In this document: positions 12,272 through 23,014 of the stretch, in pieces
How the letters are laid out: every line of letters begins with the position of its first letter
Numbering within the stretch: the stretch's first letter is position 1
Origin: Chamaecrista fasciculata
Lineage: Eukaryota > Streptophyta > Magnoliopsida > Fabales > Fabaceae
Length of the DNA: 64,000 nucleotides
Reading direction: 5' to 3'
NCBI GenBank assembly: GCA_003254925.1
Contig: QANZ01053619.1
Coordinates: forward strand, 49,837 to 113,836
Program-made: the position numbers and the translations under genes
The notes under the pieces: generated by a model
Databases searched by the model: none
Seen by the model: only the letters and a program-made list of their open reading frames with translations
Told to the model about the DNA's origin: nothing

Positions 12272-12526
12272 NNNNNNNNNNNNNNNNNNNNNNNNNNNNN
12301 NNNNNNNNNNNNNNNNNNNNNNNNNNNNNNNNNNNNNNNNNNNNNNNNNNNNNNNNNNNNNNNNNNNNNNNNNNNNNNNNNNNNNNNNNNNNNNNNNNNN
12401 NNNNNNNNNNNNNNNNNNNNNNNNNNNNNNNNNNNNNNNNNNNNNNNNNNNNNNNNNNNNNNNNNNNNNNNNNNNNNNNNNNNNNNNNNNNNNNNNNNNN
12501 NNNNNNNNNNNNNNNNNNNNNNNNNN
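12272..12526. other. Assembly gap (255 N)
   Basis: The stretch is unresolved bases only. It separates the LINE relic on the right from AT-rich sequence on the left, so the end of the LINE is unknown. Confidence 0.99.
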
Positions 12527-12986
12527 GACCCTGAGGAGAAACAGAGCCATCCGTGTTGAAGGTTACCCAATCGGTGGGAGGAGGTTGCCAGGAAACGAGA
12601 ATCTCCCTCTTCAAACTCTTACTGCTAAGAACATTACAAATGGCAGAGTCAATATCCTTGAGCCAAGTTAAACATATGTGGAACAACTCGGCATCGTTTA
12701 ACCCCTTACCACCATGGCAAATGGTACACCTATTCTTCCAAATCCACCAGCAGATAACACCAAAACAAACCTCCCACGGGTATTGAAGCAGCTGATTTTT
12801 GGCAAAGTTGTTGTTAAGGTTAGCTAGAAGCCACTCAATCAAGCTACCATGATGGAAAACATCCCATTTATCTCTAGCTATGAAATGGGACCAGACCTTG
12901 TTCGCAGTAGCACAATCACGAAGACAATGGAGAATACTTTCTTCCTGATTGCAGCCAAGAGGACTTTCTTCCTGATTGAAACTCAC
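12527..12986 (-). pseudogene. LINE-type retrotransposon fragment: zinc-binding region and start of RNase H
   Basis: The minus strand reads HCLRDCATANKVWSHF, then WWIWKNRCTICHGG, then WVTFNTDGS. This order is typical of the C-terminal part of plant LINE ORF2: the reverse-transcriptase zinc-binding segment with a His/Cys cluster and VW motif, a linker, and the first catalytic Asp strand of RNase H (TDGS). The sequence runs into the assembly gap right after TDGSVSPQG. The upstream RT core is absent and the 5' side begins after a poly-T-rich tract near 13010-13026. It is a truncated relic and not a host gene. Confidence 0.8.
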
Positions 12987-13136
12987 TTTGAGGATACAAT
13001 TGACCTACAAATAATTTTTTTTTTTTGGTAAACTACAAATAATTTTAGAAGTCCAACTGCCGCATACTTTCGGATAAATAAATGAGCATTGTAATCCCAG
13101 AAGTTAGTTTACATTAAACAAAGAAAACGCAGCAAG

Positions 13137-13160
13137 AATGAAGAATGAAGAATGAAGAAT
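13137..13160. repeat. Short tandem repeat (GAATGAA type)
   Basis: Three to four copies of an 8-base unit AGAATGAA/GAAGAATG lie in tandem, and AAGAATGAAGAA recurs at about 13250. It is a simple repeat only. Confidence 0.6.
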
Positions 13161-13333
13161 CAAATTGATGTACAATTAAATACGAATTAATTTAACAAGT
13201 ATGATTCTGATATATTCATGTTACTGAATCGATCTTTGTACAATATCAAGAATGAAGAAGTAATTGATCCAAAGAAATTTCCTAATTTATTAGAAAGCAA
13301 CGAGATATGTGCAGCATTTTGGATCTGAGTGAG

Positions 13334-13591
13334 CTAGGGTTGATTATTACTACGCTCACGCTGTCGCTTCCTGAAAAGAACCACCGCGAAACCAAGTGCA
13401 CAAGCGACGGCGATGAATCCAACGGCGGCTTTCATGGCGGCGCTTCTCACTGTAGAAGAATCTGCCTCCGCCTTCAAAGATCGACAAGATATCATCAATG
13501 GCGAAGGAGCCATTCGAGAAGAAGAAGAAATGAGAGTGAAGTGGAGAAACAGAACCAAGAAGAATGAAATGTGAGAAATTAATTTCGCCAT
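13334..13591 (-). CDS. Small single-pass membrane protein, 85 aa, function unknown
   Basis: This is a single-exon frame starting at the second of two adjacent ATGs (13594 and 13591). The protein begins MAKLISHISFFLVLFL, a good signal peptide or N-terminal anchor to about residue 24. A short Ser/Met-rich linker follows, then a hydrophobic helix at about residues 55-73 (AAVGFIAVACALGFAVVLF) capped by the basic cluster RKRQRER. This topology (cleaved signal, short lumenal part, one TM, basic cytosolic tail) is common to many small plant-specific proteins. I do not recognise a named family. A longer in-frame start at 13654 exists but adds another hydrophobic stretch that I consider less likely. 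Codon quality and the clean frame suggest it is real. Confidence 0.55.
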   Translation of the reverse strand: MAKLISHISFFLVLFLHFTLISSSSRMAPSPLMISCRSLKAEADSSTVRSAAMKAAVGFIAVACALGFAVVLFRKRQRERSNNQP

Positions 13592-13654
13592 CATCAACGA
13601 TTTCGACGAATACTTGTTAGAAAATATAATGGGAAGAAGAAAAAAGACGATCAA

Positions 13655-14055
13655 ATCAGTAAAATTATTATCTGAATCTGAATATAAGAGAATTTTGTAG
13701 GTTATAACAAAACAAGATAAGCACTTGTAGGCGATGGATAATTAGATATATATATATCATCACTCTAATAACTATTTTTATTTTTATTTTTGATTTGTTA
13801 TCTCAACAAATTGTGATAAGAAAAAGATTAATAGGAACTAATAGTCTAACATATTTCTCTGTTCAAAAAAAAAAAGTGTAACATATTTCTGTAGTAAAAA
13901 CAAAGAAGTAACCTACAAACTCCCTAGTCAGTAGTCAGCCAGTTAGATATTAATCCCTCTTAATAGTTAATATGTAAAGATTACTAAAATGAGTTTTATT
14001 TTTATCAAAATCTTTTTTATAAACACCTCATACCTCATGGTTATAACAATAGATA
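13655..14055. other. Intergenic, AT-rich
   Basis: This is probably the promoter of the small gene on the - strand. It contains a (TA)n run near 13747 and otherwise nothing recognisable. Confidence 0.5.
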
Positions 14056-15375
14056 GGGTTAAATTACGAGGAATGTCCATGTAGTTTGAGGTAATTAGAG
14101 ATTTGATCCTCGTGGTTTAAAAATTGTCAATTTAGGGCTTGAGGTTTATTCCACTAGTATAAAGGGTCCACGTGGTATATTTATGTCAAAAAATTAATGG
14201 AAGATGCATTTTTTATCTAGATTCCACTCCCTTTTTTCAAGATTTCCTATCATTTAAGTCGTTGATTCATCGCAGAATAGTCCAAAAAGTTTATCATCTT
14301 CATCAAAAACCTCAATTTCAAGTTTTACCCATATTCTATCGGGTCCCCAACTTGATGAAAACGAAACTAGATTTTAATCTAATGTCTGGGAATGTTAGAA
14401 TACATAAAAAATATTAGCATTTTGCAGCAGTAACAATCAAGGAAAACCAACAAAACGAATGGTATTTTATGAGGTGAATTGACGAGAAAAGAAGAAGAAA
14501 TCGTCACCGACATACGGAAGTCCAGGCAGGTCGTCGGTGACTTTTGTGGTGGTGGGGAGGAGACGAACGATGATGGAAATGGAGAAGACCACAAAATAAG
14601 TAATAGGACCACAAAATAATTCATGTAAAAATTTTAAATCAGATTATTCCCAAAATTTAACTATAAGTTTAGAATGACTTCTAAATTTACTATATAATCT
14701 TATTTTAGACAAACTACTAAATTTGATATTTTTTACAAATTCTCGAGCTATTACATGTCTGATTCTATTTGTTTTTTTTTTCTCTTATAAATGGTGAACC
14801 ACGAGCGTCGATGGGGGTTGGGGAATTTTTTAGTTTTGCTAGGTTTCGGTTGTTGGTTTTTTCTGTGAACAAAATCAATAGAAGGACAGAGGAAATTGAG
14901 TTGAAATATGAAGAAAAGTGTTTTGGGGAAGTGATTTCAAGGGGTGAATTTGATTTTCGTATTTTATTGTTGGGTCAATTTTTTTTCACTTTTAAATCGT
15001 GTTTGTTTTGTTATTACTCCTTTGCTGCTTGATTTCATCGGGGTTGATGACTTCTTGTTTGAAAATGGCATGAAAATGAGAAAGAATGGATCAAGATTTT
15101 CTTTTTAAAGGTTTTAGGAACTTGTTTAATAAAGATGATAAACTTTTTAGACTATTCTAAGATGAATCAAAACCTAAATGAAAGGAAATCTTGAAAGAAG
15201 GGGTAAAATCTTGATAAAAACTCATTTTTATGTTAATTTTTGGACGGAAACATACTACGAGGACCCTTTCTACTAACAGAGTAAACCTCAGTCCTTAAAT
15301 TGTAACTTTTCAAATCCCATGGACCCAATCTCAAAATATCCCAAAGTACAAAGACTTTCTTTGTAATTTACTCAA
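14056..15375. mobile_element. 1.3-kb foldback transposon with long terminal inverted repeats
   Basis: The left end GGGTTAAATTACGAGGAA and the right end TTTGTAATTTACTC are complementary. The complementarity continues inward for roughly 250 bases: GAGGTTTATTCCACTAGTA, TCAAGATTTCCTATCATTT and AAAAAGTTTATCATCTTCAT on the left have counterparts on the right at about 15110-15300. The 8-bp direct repeat AATAGATA (14048-14055 and 15376-15383) fits a target-site duplication of hAT or Mutator size. The middle has no transposase and only spurious open frames, so it is non-autonomous. Confidence 0.75.
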
Positions 15376-16188
15376 AATAGATAAAGATAAAACATGACTA
15401 TAAAAATGTTGTACAATTACAATATCACCGATACAAAATTGTATATTTTTTATAATTGCGTATTATATTTTAATTATAAATTTAAAAATAAAATTATTGT
15501 TAAGTTAATAAATTATACTTTTCTATTTTTAAGAATATTTAAATGATACGACTCTAATTAGAACTTAACAAATATATACAAATCTTTAAAATTAATAATT
15601 GATACAAAAAATTAAAAATAATGTAAAATTCTTTCAAAGTCAATTTGTTTGGATGTTAGGATGAAGAGTGGAGGAGGAAGTAAAAGAATTTCTTTTAATG
15701 TTTCTTTTACAACCTAATTTTGAAATTGACATTATAAGCTTTTAAATGCAGTGTGTAAAACTTTAATGTCCGTCAAATATACCGTATGCTTTAAGTTTTT
15801 AAATGATCATCTAGATGAAGCGGATTCTTATCTAACCTCAAATGTTTTTGACATGCAAGTCATCTATAATAAAATCCAATTTTTTAGATTTCACATATAT
15901 GTTTTGGAAAATACTCAAATAGAAACTGTTGGAAAAGATTTGCTTGAAAAACACTCACAATTGAACAAACATCAAAAGATGAAAGTTGAGAGGAAAAATT
16001 TTTAGTCTCACGCAGAATTCTAAATTATTGTAAATATAGTACAAAATTACAAATGTTGCCTCTCATATCTCCATCACTCCAACCTAAGACCTCTCTTTTC
16101 TAAAAATTATATGTTTTTCTCCCATGATCACTGTCAGTTTTTGTTTAATCCAACCTCTATAAATTAAAAAAAAAAATCATTTGAAATC
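15376..16188. other. Intergenic between foldback element and PDI gene
   Basis: AT-rich. An open frame of 84 codons at 15751-16005 on the + strand has no recognisable similarity and biased AT-rich composition, so I do not call it a gene. The PDI 3' UTR probably lies at about 16030-16188. Confidence 0.45.
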
Positions 16189-19100
16189 TTATAATTCATC
16201 TTTCACATTGCTACTGCTAGTCTGATTCTCCTTGGCGTCTGGACTCTCAGGTTTTGGAGTTGAGGTTGGTTTCTCAAGCTTGAATGGGATTGATGCATGT
16301 TTCCTGAGGAACTTATACAAAGCCACAACTGAACGATCTGCATCAACAATAATCTGTAGATACAATATACCAGATTCATTATAATTTGTCTAATGATAAA
16401 GCATAATGAAGATCCAAGATAGTCGAATAGAGAGAAATAGGTAATAATGATTGATTTTCACTAACAGGTTCAGAGCTCTTGTTTCCTGCTGGGAAGAACA
16501 GAAGAGTAGGGAATCCATCAGCCTGCAAGGTGAAAATCAATAAATTCTCATATGTTATCATGACTCAGCTATAGAGTAAACCTATATTTTAGTCTCTGAA
16601 TTCGTCCCAAAACTTTTTTATGTATGATTTTTTTAACGAACATCAACTATTTAATCCCTGAAATGTTATTTGTGGGGGGGACTAAATAGTTAATGTTGTA
16701 AAAAGAAAACAGGGAACAAAGGGTATATTTCTAATATCAAGGGACTAAATCATTATTTTAAAACAAATTAAAAACTAAAACGTAGATCAACTTAACAAGC
16801 AGTACTTCTTAAGTTGGACCCCATTTCAGTAAATAAGAGCAATCACAGACACCATATGCTACAAATATATCGTTATGATTTGGGTTTACCTTTGCCTTGG
16901 GGTGCTCATTTGTTGTTCCATCCATCTTGGCTATCACAAGAGACTCGATGCTATGCAGTTGTTTTGCCAGCTTGTTGTATGTCGGTTCCAGTGCTTGGCA
17001 ATGGCCACACCATGGCGCATAAATCTAGCATTTCATGTGCACAAAATAAACATAGCTGCATAGGAAAATATAATAAACATTACTTTAAGAACTAGTGTGT
17101 TAGAAATTAGGATTGTACCTCAAGGAGAACGTCCTTTGACTCATCCAAGACAATTTCATCAAAATTATTGGCAACAACAACTTTCACATCACCATCATTC
17201 TGCCATTAAAGTCCAATAGATATAAGATGTAAGGAATGTTAGAACAGGTATGATAACTGGAAAGCAACATGACTTACACTTTCAGGAACTGGATCTGACT
17301 TATAAAAAGGTTTAAGCTTCTCTTCAAGGAAATCTTCTCCAAATGCCTGAAATAAGAAAAGGAAAGATATTTTAGCAACAACTTTGCTTCCACAGCCCAC
17401 TAAAACAAGGAAGAAGTCGGTCAAGCACATTCAACATAATATGCTGAAATGAACAGAAAAAGGCTGCTTGCTGGTGGGGACACGGAAGGGAGAGGAAGAA
17501 CACTGATCAGTACCTTTATATTGTCAGTGGTCACCTCCCCATCAAGCAGAAATTTCCTTCCATCATCATTTCCTGTGAATGCAAGTACCTTCATAGGAAA
17601 CACGTATGTCAATGTCAAAACTCATCCAATGGAAAGAATTATATAACCAAATACAGAGAAAAAAAAATTTACTTTGGGAGCATTTCCAGTGATACCAAAA
17701 TAATCTGCAACAGGTTTTCCTACTTCTTCATTATCCATTTCCACATGTACAAAGATAAGCTGCAATTGATAATCGTAAAGGCAAATGATCAATTATACAG
17801 AGTCAAATACACCAGAGAACTAAATCTAACATGCTATATTTCATTTGCTCCATAACATCCCAATCTTCTTCCATGACCAACTCTGCAGTGTCCTCCACCC
17901 AACATATCATGGATTGAAAGGCTAGGGTTCTAATAAAATTTCACTGCTCTGAATTTAAAATTGTAAACAAGTTTGTTATCTAGAGTGCTATATAAAAGAA
18001 TATCAAAAGACATCCTGTACGTAAAAATACCTTTCCCTTGAAAAGCTTTGCCACTTCTTGAAATACTGGGATGAACTTTGGCGAATCATTTGATGTTGCA
18101 AACAGCAACAGCTATAATAGAGTTTCAACCACATATCAATGTCAAAAGATTGTTATGATCTGAATTCCAAAGAATATTTCTTCCTACAAGGACAATATCT
18201 AAAAACATATATTTACCAATTACCTGTTTCTTGATTGAACTTTCAAAAATTGTTGGGGCATTTTCTCTTGTAAAAGTTGTAACTAAAGGGAGCTTGTTGG
18301 AGGTTACAAAGTCTGCTATTTTAGATTTCACAAATTCACCATCTGCAGACATGGGGTAAAAAGAAGTTACATCAGACTGACCTGAGAAAATTCCAGAATT
18401 CAACACTAAGAGAAGAATGAAAAAGAAAACCAACCAAAATGGTTCAATTTCTCTTCCTCTTTCTTAAGCAGGACCAAAGCAGGGCGTTTAACATTTGGGT
18501 CAATGTGAAAAAGTTTTGCCACATCAGGATTCATGGTTTGATAAAAGTTGACATCATCCTCAAGTTTTGAAGCAGCAGCTAGCTCCTCAGTCTCGGGACC
18601 CTTCATGTTATGATAGTTAGGTGAGTAATGCCTGTAAGATTTTTCTCTTATATGGACTTGCATTACTTATAAAGCTCGCATTTAATGAAGTTTAGGCTAA
18701 GTTTATGATATTGGTCTGGATAATGGAACTGTTAATCCGAGAGTTCAATAATAATAAGTTGATAACTTATAAGTAGCCCTTTCCATTCCAATTTCATCAA
18801 TTCCAACAACGGATAGTTTGATAATTGGGTTGTTAATGCAACAGTGTCCTACCAAATAATTAGAAACTTTCCAAAATGCAACAAATATAGGACTACCTAG
18901 TTCCTAGTATGAAGAATATCTATCTAATAATAACCTTAAAAAACTATGTTGAAAAATGGTAATTTAAGTCCCCCAAATACCAAAAATACAAAACAAAAGA
19001 TCGGAGAACAGTCAAGACTACAGACAAGAAATCATGAATACTTACCACTAAGGAGTTGAGGAAGCCCAAAACGACTGTGCTTTCAGAGGCCAATTTGCTT

Positions 19101-20032
19101 TCAGCCTCATCGAATGTTGTTATGTTGTATACACCAGGTCCTATCTTCTTCCTTATCCAAGTTACTATAGCATCTCTGTATTGTAATTAATAAATCAGTT
19201 CCAACATCAGAAAACCTCATGATCCCAGTTTTGCGGGAGTTGACAGAAAAGGAATGGCAATTAATTACAATTCATCCACTCCTTTCTAATTGATTGAAAA
19301 TTGATCTACTCAATACTTAACAAATAAGTACGGTCAATGAAGTCTATTGTCATTCAAATTTTCAGAGAGGGCAGAAATTGAATTTTTATCTAATCATTAA
19401 TGTCAACATTCCAATTCCAGATTTCCTCCCATAGTGGATCAGACTTACTTGGTTCTCTGACCATTGTAGGGTTTGTGAACCCCATCGATGAAAAAGTAAA
19501 CAGTGGGGAATCCCTGAACATCATACTCATGAGCCAATTCATTCTCCACCGTAGCATCCACCTTAGCCAAAACCACATTCTCCGACTTCAACTCTGTCGC
19601 CGCGGCACCATACTCCGGCGCCAAAGCTTGGCAGTGACCACACCAGGGAGCGTAGAATTCCACCATTACAAACCGATTGTTCTCCACAACGTCAGTGAAG
19701 TTCCGCTCTATCAAAACGACGACGTCCTTGTCATCGACCTCTGGTTGTTTGTAAGCCTCCGACGACGAGTCGCCGCCGTAGCCGGAGGAGAAGTCCCCGA
19801 AATAATCGTCGTCGGCGTCATCGCCGTCGTCGTCGTCATCGGAGTGGCTCGGATCTGGGTAATGGTGGTAGTGTGAAGCAGAGATGTCATCGGCTTCTTC
19901 GAGGAAGCTGAGATCCTCGCCGTCGTCGTCGTTGTCGTCGTTTGCGACGGCCTTGCATGAAGAGAGAGACGAGAATGTGATTAAGAGAAGCGTAGTGAGA
20001 AAAACGACGAGGATGTGTCGTCGTTTTAGCAT
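16189..20032 (-). CDS. PDIL1-3/4: Protein disulfide isomerase, PDIL1-3/1-4 type (ER)
   Basis: It catalyses disulfide formation and rearrangement in the ER lumen. Twelve exons on the - strand: 20032-19449, 19175-19046, 18600-18435, 18342-18224, 18111-18031, 17759-17673, 17588-17514, 17346-17278, 17199-17119, 17024-16890, 16522-16466 and 16353-16189. They join in frame to 582 codons plus stop. Order: signal peptide (residues 1-26), long acidic Asp/Glu stretch (about 32-78) typical of this plant subclass, thioredoxin domain a with APWCGHC (Cys131, Cys134), inactive b and b' domains, domain a' with APWCGHC (Cys470, Cys473), acidic/Ser tail and C-terminal KDEL for ER retention. One N-glycosylation sequon, NFT, lies at 111. 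All exon junctions have GT-AG. Length and architecture match Arabidopsis PDIL1-3 and PDIL1-4; I cannot separate these two paralogues. Upstream is a bZIP-type site (20174). Confidence 0.96.
16577..16795. repeat. Foldback MITE-like element in PDI intron 10
   Basis: TAAACCTATATTTTAGTCTCTGAA at the left is matched by the complement around CTAAAACGTAG at the right, and AACTATTTAATCCCTGAAA pairs with GGACTAAATAGTTAATG. A related element lies at 51955-52115. Confidence 0.45.
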
Positions 20033-20173
20033 TTTCCGGTAAGGGTTTTAGGATCGCCGGTCGCCGGAGAAATGGTGAAAGTAGAGATCTGTGTCTAGAA
20101 GGGAGAGTGTTGACTCTATGAGGGAATTTCTATTGAGTAACGACGCCGTTTATTTCGGAAGATACTGACCGAC

Positions 20174-20181
20174 TGACGTCA
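20174..20181. promoter_or_regulatory. Perfect TGACGTCA palindrome (bZIP site) upstream of PDI
   Basis: TGACGTCA is a full ACGT-core/CRE-type site 142 bp upstream of the PDI start codon. Plant ER chaperone and PDI genes are commonly induced by ER-stress bZIP factors (bZIP28/bZIP60) through ACGT-core elements. The site is seen directly; its use is inference. A second ACG-rich near-palindrome (AACGACGCCGTTT) lies at 20139-20151, between the site and the gene. Confidence 0.45.
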
Positions 20182-20222
20182 AATTTTGTCCATGATAAAT
20201 AATAAAGTCAAATAGTTATTTT

Positions 20223-20653
20223 AGGGTAAATTACACTTTGGTACCCTGTGGTTTGACCCTATTTCACTTTGGTACCGTGTGGTTTGAAACTTGACACTTT
20301 GGTACCCTGTGGTATTCTCCATTAACACTTTGGTACCCTTTGGAGTTATTTTGTAATTTTAACCATGATAAATTTTGCAAAAATTACATATTGACCCCAA
20401 AAAGTTTTTAAAAAATTACAAATAGGTCCCTAGATACTATTATCAAGGGACTAAAATGAAAACTTTAAAAAAATTTAGGGGTCAATATGTAATTTTTGCA
20501 AAATTTATTATGGTTAAAATTACAAAATAGCTCCAAAGGGTACCAAAGTATTAAAGGAGAATACCACAGGGTACCAAAGTGTCAAGTTTCAAACCACAGG
20601 GTAGCAAAGTGAAATAGGGTCAAACCATAGGGTACCAAAGTGTAATTTACCCT
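20223..20653. mobile_element. Foldback element, GGTACC family, copy A
   Basis: The ends AGGGTAAATTACACTTTGG and CCAAAGTGTAATTTACCCT are exact complements. The arms carry repeated CACTTTGGTACCCTGTGG phrases and their complements, with a centre around ATTGACCCC...GGGGTCAAT. Nearly the whole 431 bp can pair. A second copy lies at 37503-37903. No coding capacity. Confidence 0.8.
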
Positions 20654-20683
20654 TTTTTTTTAAAAAAAGATGAACTATTTCAG

Positions 20684-21026
20684 ACCTAGATGCTAAAGTG
20701 ATTGTGTTGTCCCCAAAGAGCCTGTTGTCGACAAACAAAAGAGGGCATAATCTGCCTTGGAAGCTGAAGGAAAGCAACAACAAAGAGAGTAGAAGAAAGA
20801 GAGCCTACTGTGCCCTGAGCCTTCATGTGTGTATCACAACCCCTCAAGGGCACTTTGGGGATCTCACCGGAATTAAGAGACATTACCGCAAAATGCATGG
20901 AGAGAAGAAGTGGAAATGCGAGAAGTGCCCCAAAATCTATGCTCTTCAGTATAATTGGAAAGCTCACACCAAAACCTGTGGTACCACCAGAGAATATAGA
21001 TGTTATTATGGTACTCCTTTCTCCAG
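20684..21026 (+). pseudogene. IDD-type C2H2 zinc-finger gene fragment, first finger deleted
   Basis: The reading frame gives DLDAKVIVLSPKSLLSTN, then jumps to RGHNLPWKLK, then GDLTGIKRHYRKMHGEKKWKC, KCPKIYALQYNWKAHTKTC and REYRC...GTPFSR. These are the signature segments of INDETERMINATE-domain transcription factors, in order. The first C2H2 finger, normally between STN and RGHNLPW, is missing apart from its final residues. Finger 2 has lost its regular Cys spacing, and in finger 4 the second Cys is Tyr (YRCYYG). The fragment starts right after a splice-acceptor-like TTTCAG (20678-20683) and ends at a donor-like AG|GTAATT, both where IDD genes have introns as I know them. No further exons follow. 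It is a DNA-level fragment abutting the foldback element at its left. Confidence 0.85.
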
Positions 21027-21410
21027 GTAATTTATTATTTAATTTATTCATTCATTCATCACTAATATATAATCTCAATTCAACGAACTATTTTTTTGTG
21101 AGATGATTTAATATTTGATTTCATCTATATATGCATGAGAGCTCCAATTTTGAAATACCTTTTTTTTGTCATCATCATAAAAATATTACGAAATATTATT
21201 CATGAGCCATGGATAAAGCAAGCATCCATATCCATATATATATATATATATAATACCATCCATTGTCGTTTATCTCTCTCTCTGTCCTTGGACACCTTCA
21301 GTCACGATGCGTGTCTAATTGAGTGACATATATAATTTAATATGTAGTTAACTAACTAATTAAACATATCATATATATATATAAGATATATGTTATATAA
21401 TTAATTTGAT
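21027..21410. other. Intergenic AT-rich stretch
   Basis: It contains a (TA)n microsatellite near 21235-21252 and a CT-rich run near 21271-21285. No exon continuing the IDD fragment is seen. Confidence 0.5.
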
Positions 21411-22845
21411 GGGGTGTAAAAAATGCATGAAGCACATTTTCACATATCATAGTGCACTCTGCCGAGAAAAACAGCAAGAAGTAGGAGTAGGAGTAGGAGG
21501 CTCAAATCCACTACTCTTCCAATCTCAATCTCAATCTCAATCTCTTTTGCAAGGTGAAAACTAGATGATGTTGATACATGATGATGAATTGCAGAATCAT
21601 CCACAGAATCCCACACTTTATATGGATCTAAACCCAATCACGTTTGTGTTGATCCACTCTGACATGATAACATCCATGGAAGGTGAAAATCATATTATGA
21701 GCTGCAGAATTATCCATAGAATCCCACACTCTATATGGATCCGAGCCCAAGCACGTTTGGGTTAATCCATTCTAACATGATGACATCCATTATGGGAACC
21801 TCGTCAGACCCACCTGCTATTGTTGGGCCACACACACACCACTCCAGTATGAGATGTGAAAAATGCAGGAAGCACAGTTTCACATATCATAGTGCACTCT
21901 GCCGAGGAAAACAACAAGAAGTAGGGGTAGGAGTAGGAGGCCCAAACCCACTGCTCTTCCAATCTCAATCTCTCTTGCAAGGTGAAAACCAGATTATGTT
22001 AATGCATGATGATGAGCTGCATAATCATTCACAGATTCCCACACTTATATGGATCTGAACCCAACCACATTCAGGTTGATCCATTCTGACAAGGTGACAT
22101 CCACTATGAGAGCCTCGTCAGGCCTAGCTGTTATTGTTAGGCCAAACACACCCCGCTCCAATATGGGGTCTAAAAAATGCAGGAAACACAGTTTCACAAA
22201 TCATAGTGCACTCGGCCGAGGAAAGCAACAAGAACTAGGAGTAGGAGGCCGAAACCCACTACTCTTCCAATCTCAATCTCATTATCTCTTGTAAGGTGAA
22301 AATCATATTATGCTGATGCATGATGGTGTGTTGCAGAATCATCCACATAATCCCACACTCTATATGGATCCGAACCCAAATATGTTTGAGTTGATCCATT
22401 CTAACATCATGACATCCATAGAAAGTGAAAATCATATTATGTTGATGCATGATGATGACCTGCATAATCATGCACAGAATCCCACACTCTATATGATTCG
22501 AACCCAAGCACGTTTGGGTTGATCTATTCTGACATGATGATATCCATAGAAGGTGAAAAACATATTATGCTCATGCATGATGATGAGTTGCAGAATAATC
22601 CACAGAATCTCATACTCTATATGGATCTGAACCCAAACACATTTGGGTTGATCCATTCTGGCATGATGACATCCAAGTAAAGTGAAAATCATATTATGTT
22701 GATGCATGATGATGAGCTGCAGAATCATAGACTGAATCCCACACTCTATATGGATCCAAACCCAAGCACGTTTTGGTTGATCCATTCTAACAAGATGACA
22801 TCCATGGAAGGTGAAAACCATATGATGTTGATACATGATGATGAC
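21411..22845 (+). repeat. Satellite array R1 (about 129-bp unit plus longer leader module)
   Basis: Unit starts (CACACTCTATATGG or variants) occur at 22354, 22483, 22611 and 22740, giving spacings of 128-129 bp. Each unit carries ACCCAAGCACGTTTGGGTT, a short inverted repeat, then TGATCCATTCTGACATGATG and GATGCATGATGATGAGCTGC. A longer leader module (GTGTGAAAAATGCAGGAAGC, GTAGGAGTAGGAGG, CCACTACTCTTCCAATC) is interspersed about three times at 21411-22290. Since 129 is 43 codons, open frames run through several units on both strands. Confidence 0.9.
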
Positions 22846-23014
22846 AGTGCTGGAAAGAGTGCTAAATACACTAATAAAACCATGTATTGCAATTGAAGAG
22901 GAAGATAGAAGGAGAGTTAGCGGCACAGAAGCTATATCAATAATGTAAAATGCAACAAAAATTTTTATATAGGCTTACAAACCAGAAATAACTAGCCTTA
23001 ATGAAACTACAACG
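22846..23014. repeat. Tail module between satellite and F-box copy A
   Basis: GACAGTGCTGGAAAGAGTGC, GTTAGCGGCACAGAAGC and TTTTTATATAGGCTTACAAACC recur after each satellite block (27385, 29260) and in part at 37905, always directly before an F-box/DUF295 copy. It is part of the higher-order unit, possibly the 3' UTR side of the minus-strand gene. Confidence 0.7.

Noticed and set aside
12147-12986. A 279-codon continuous minus-strand protein
   Set aside because: Its middle is assembly gap; only the part right of 12527 has sequence, and it is a LINE fragment. The part left of the gap is unrelated AT-rich sequence.
15751-16005. 84-codon open frame on the + strand
   Set aside because: No recognisable domain, AT-driven composition, no exon context.
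21411-22926. Opposite-strand satellite frames (MHQHNMVFTFHGCHHVRM and others) as a gene family
   Set aside because: The same units are open on both strands and many are frame-shifted, so an open frame alone is not evidence for protein.
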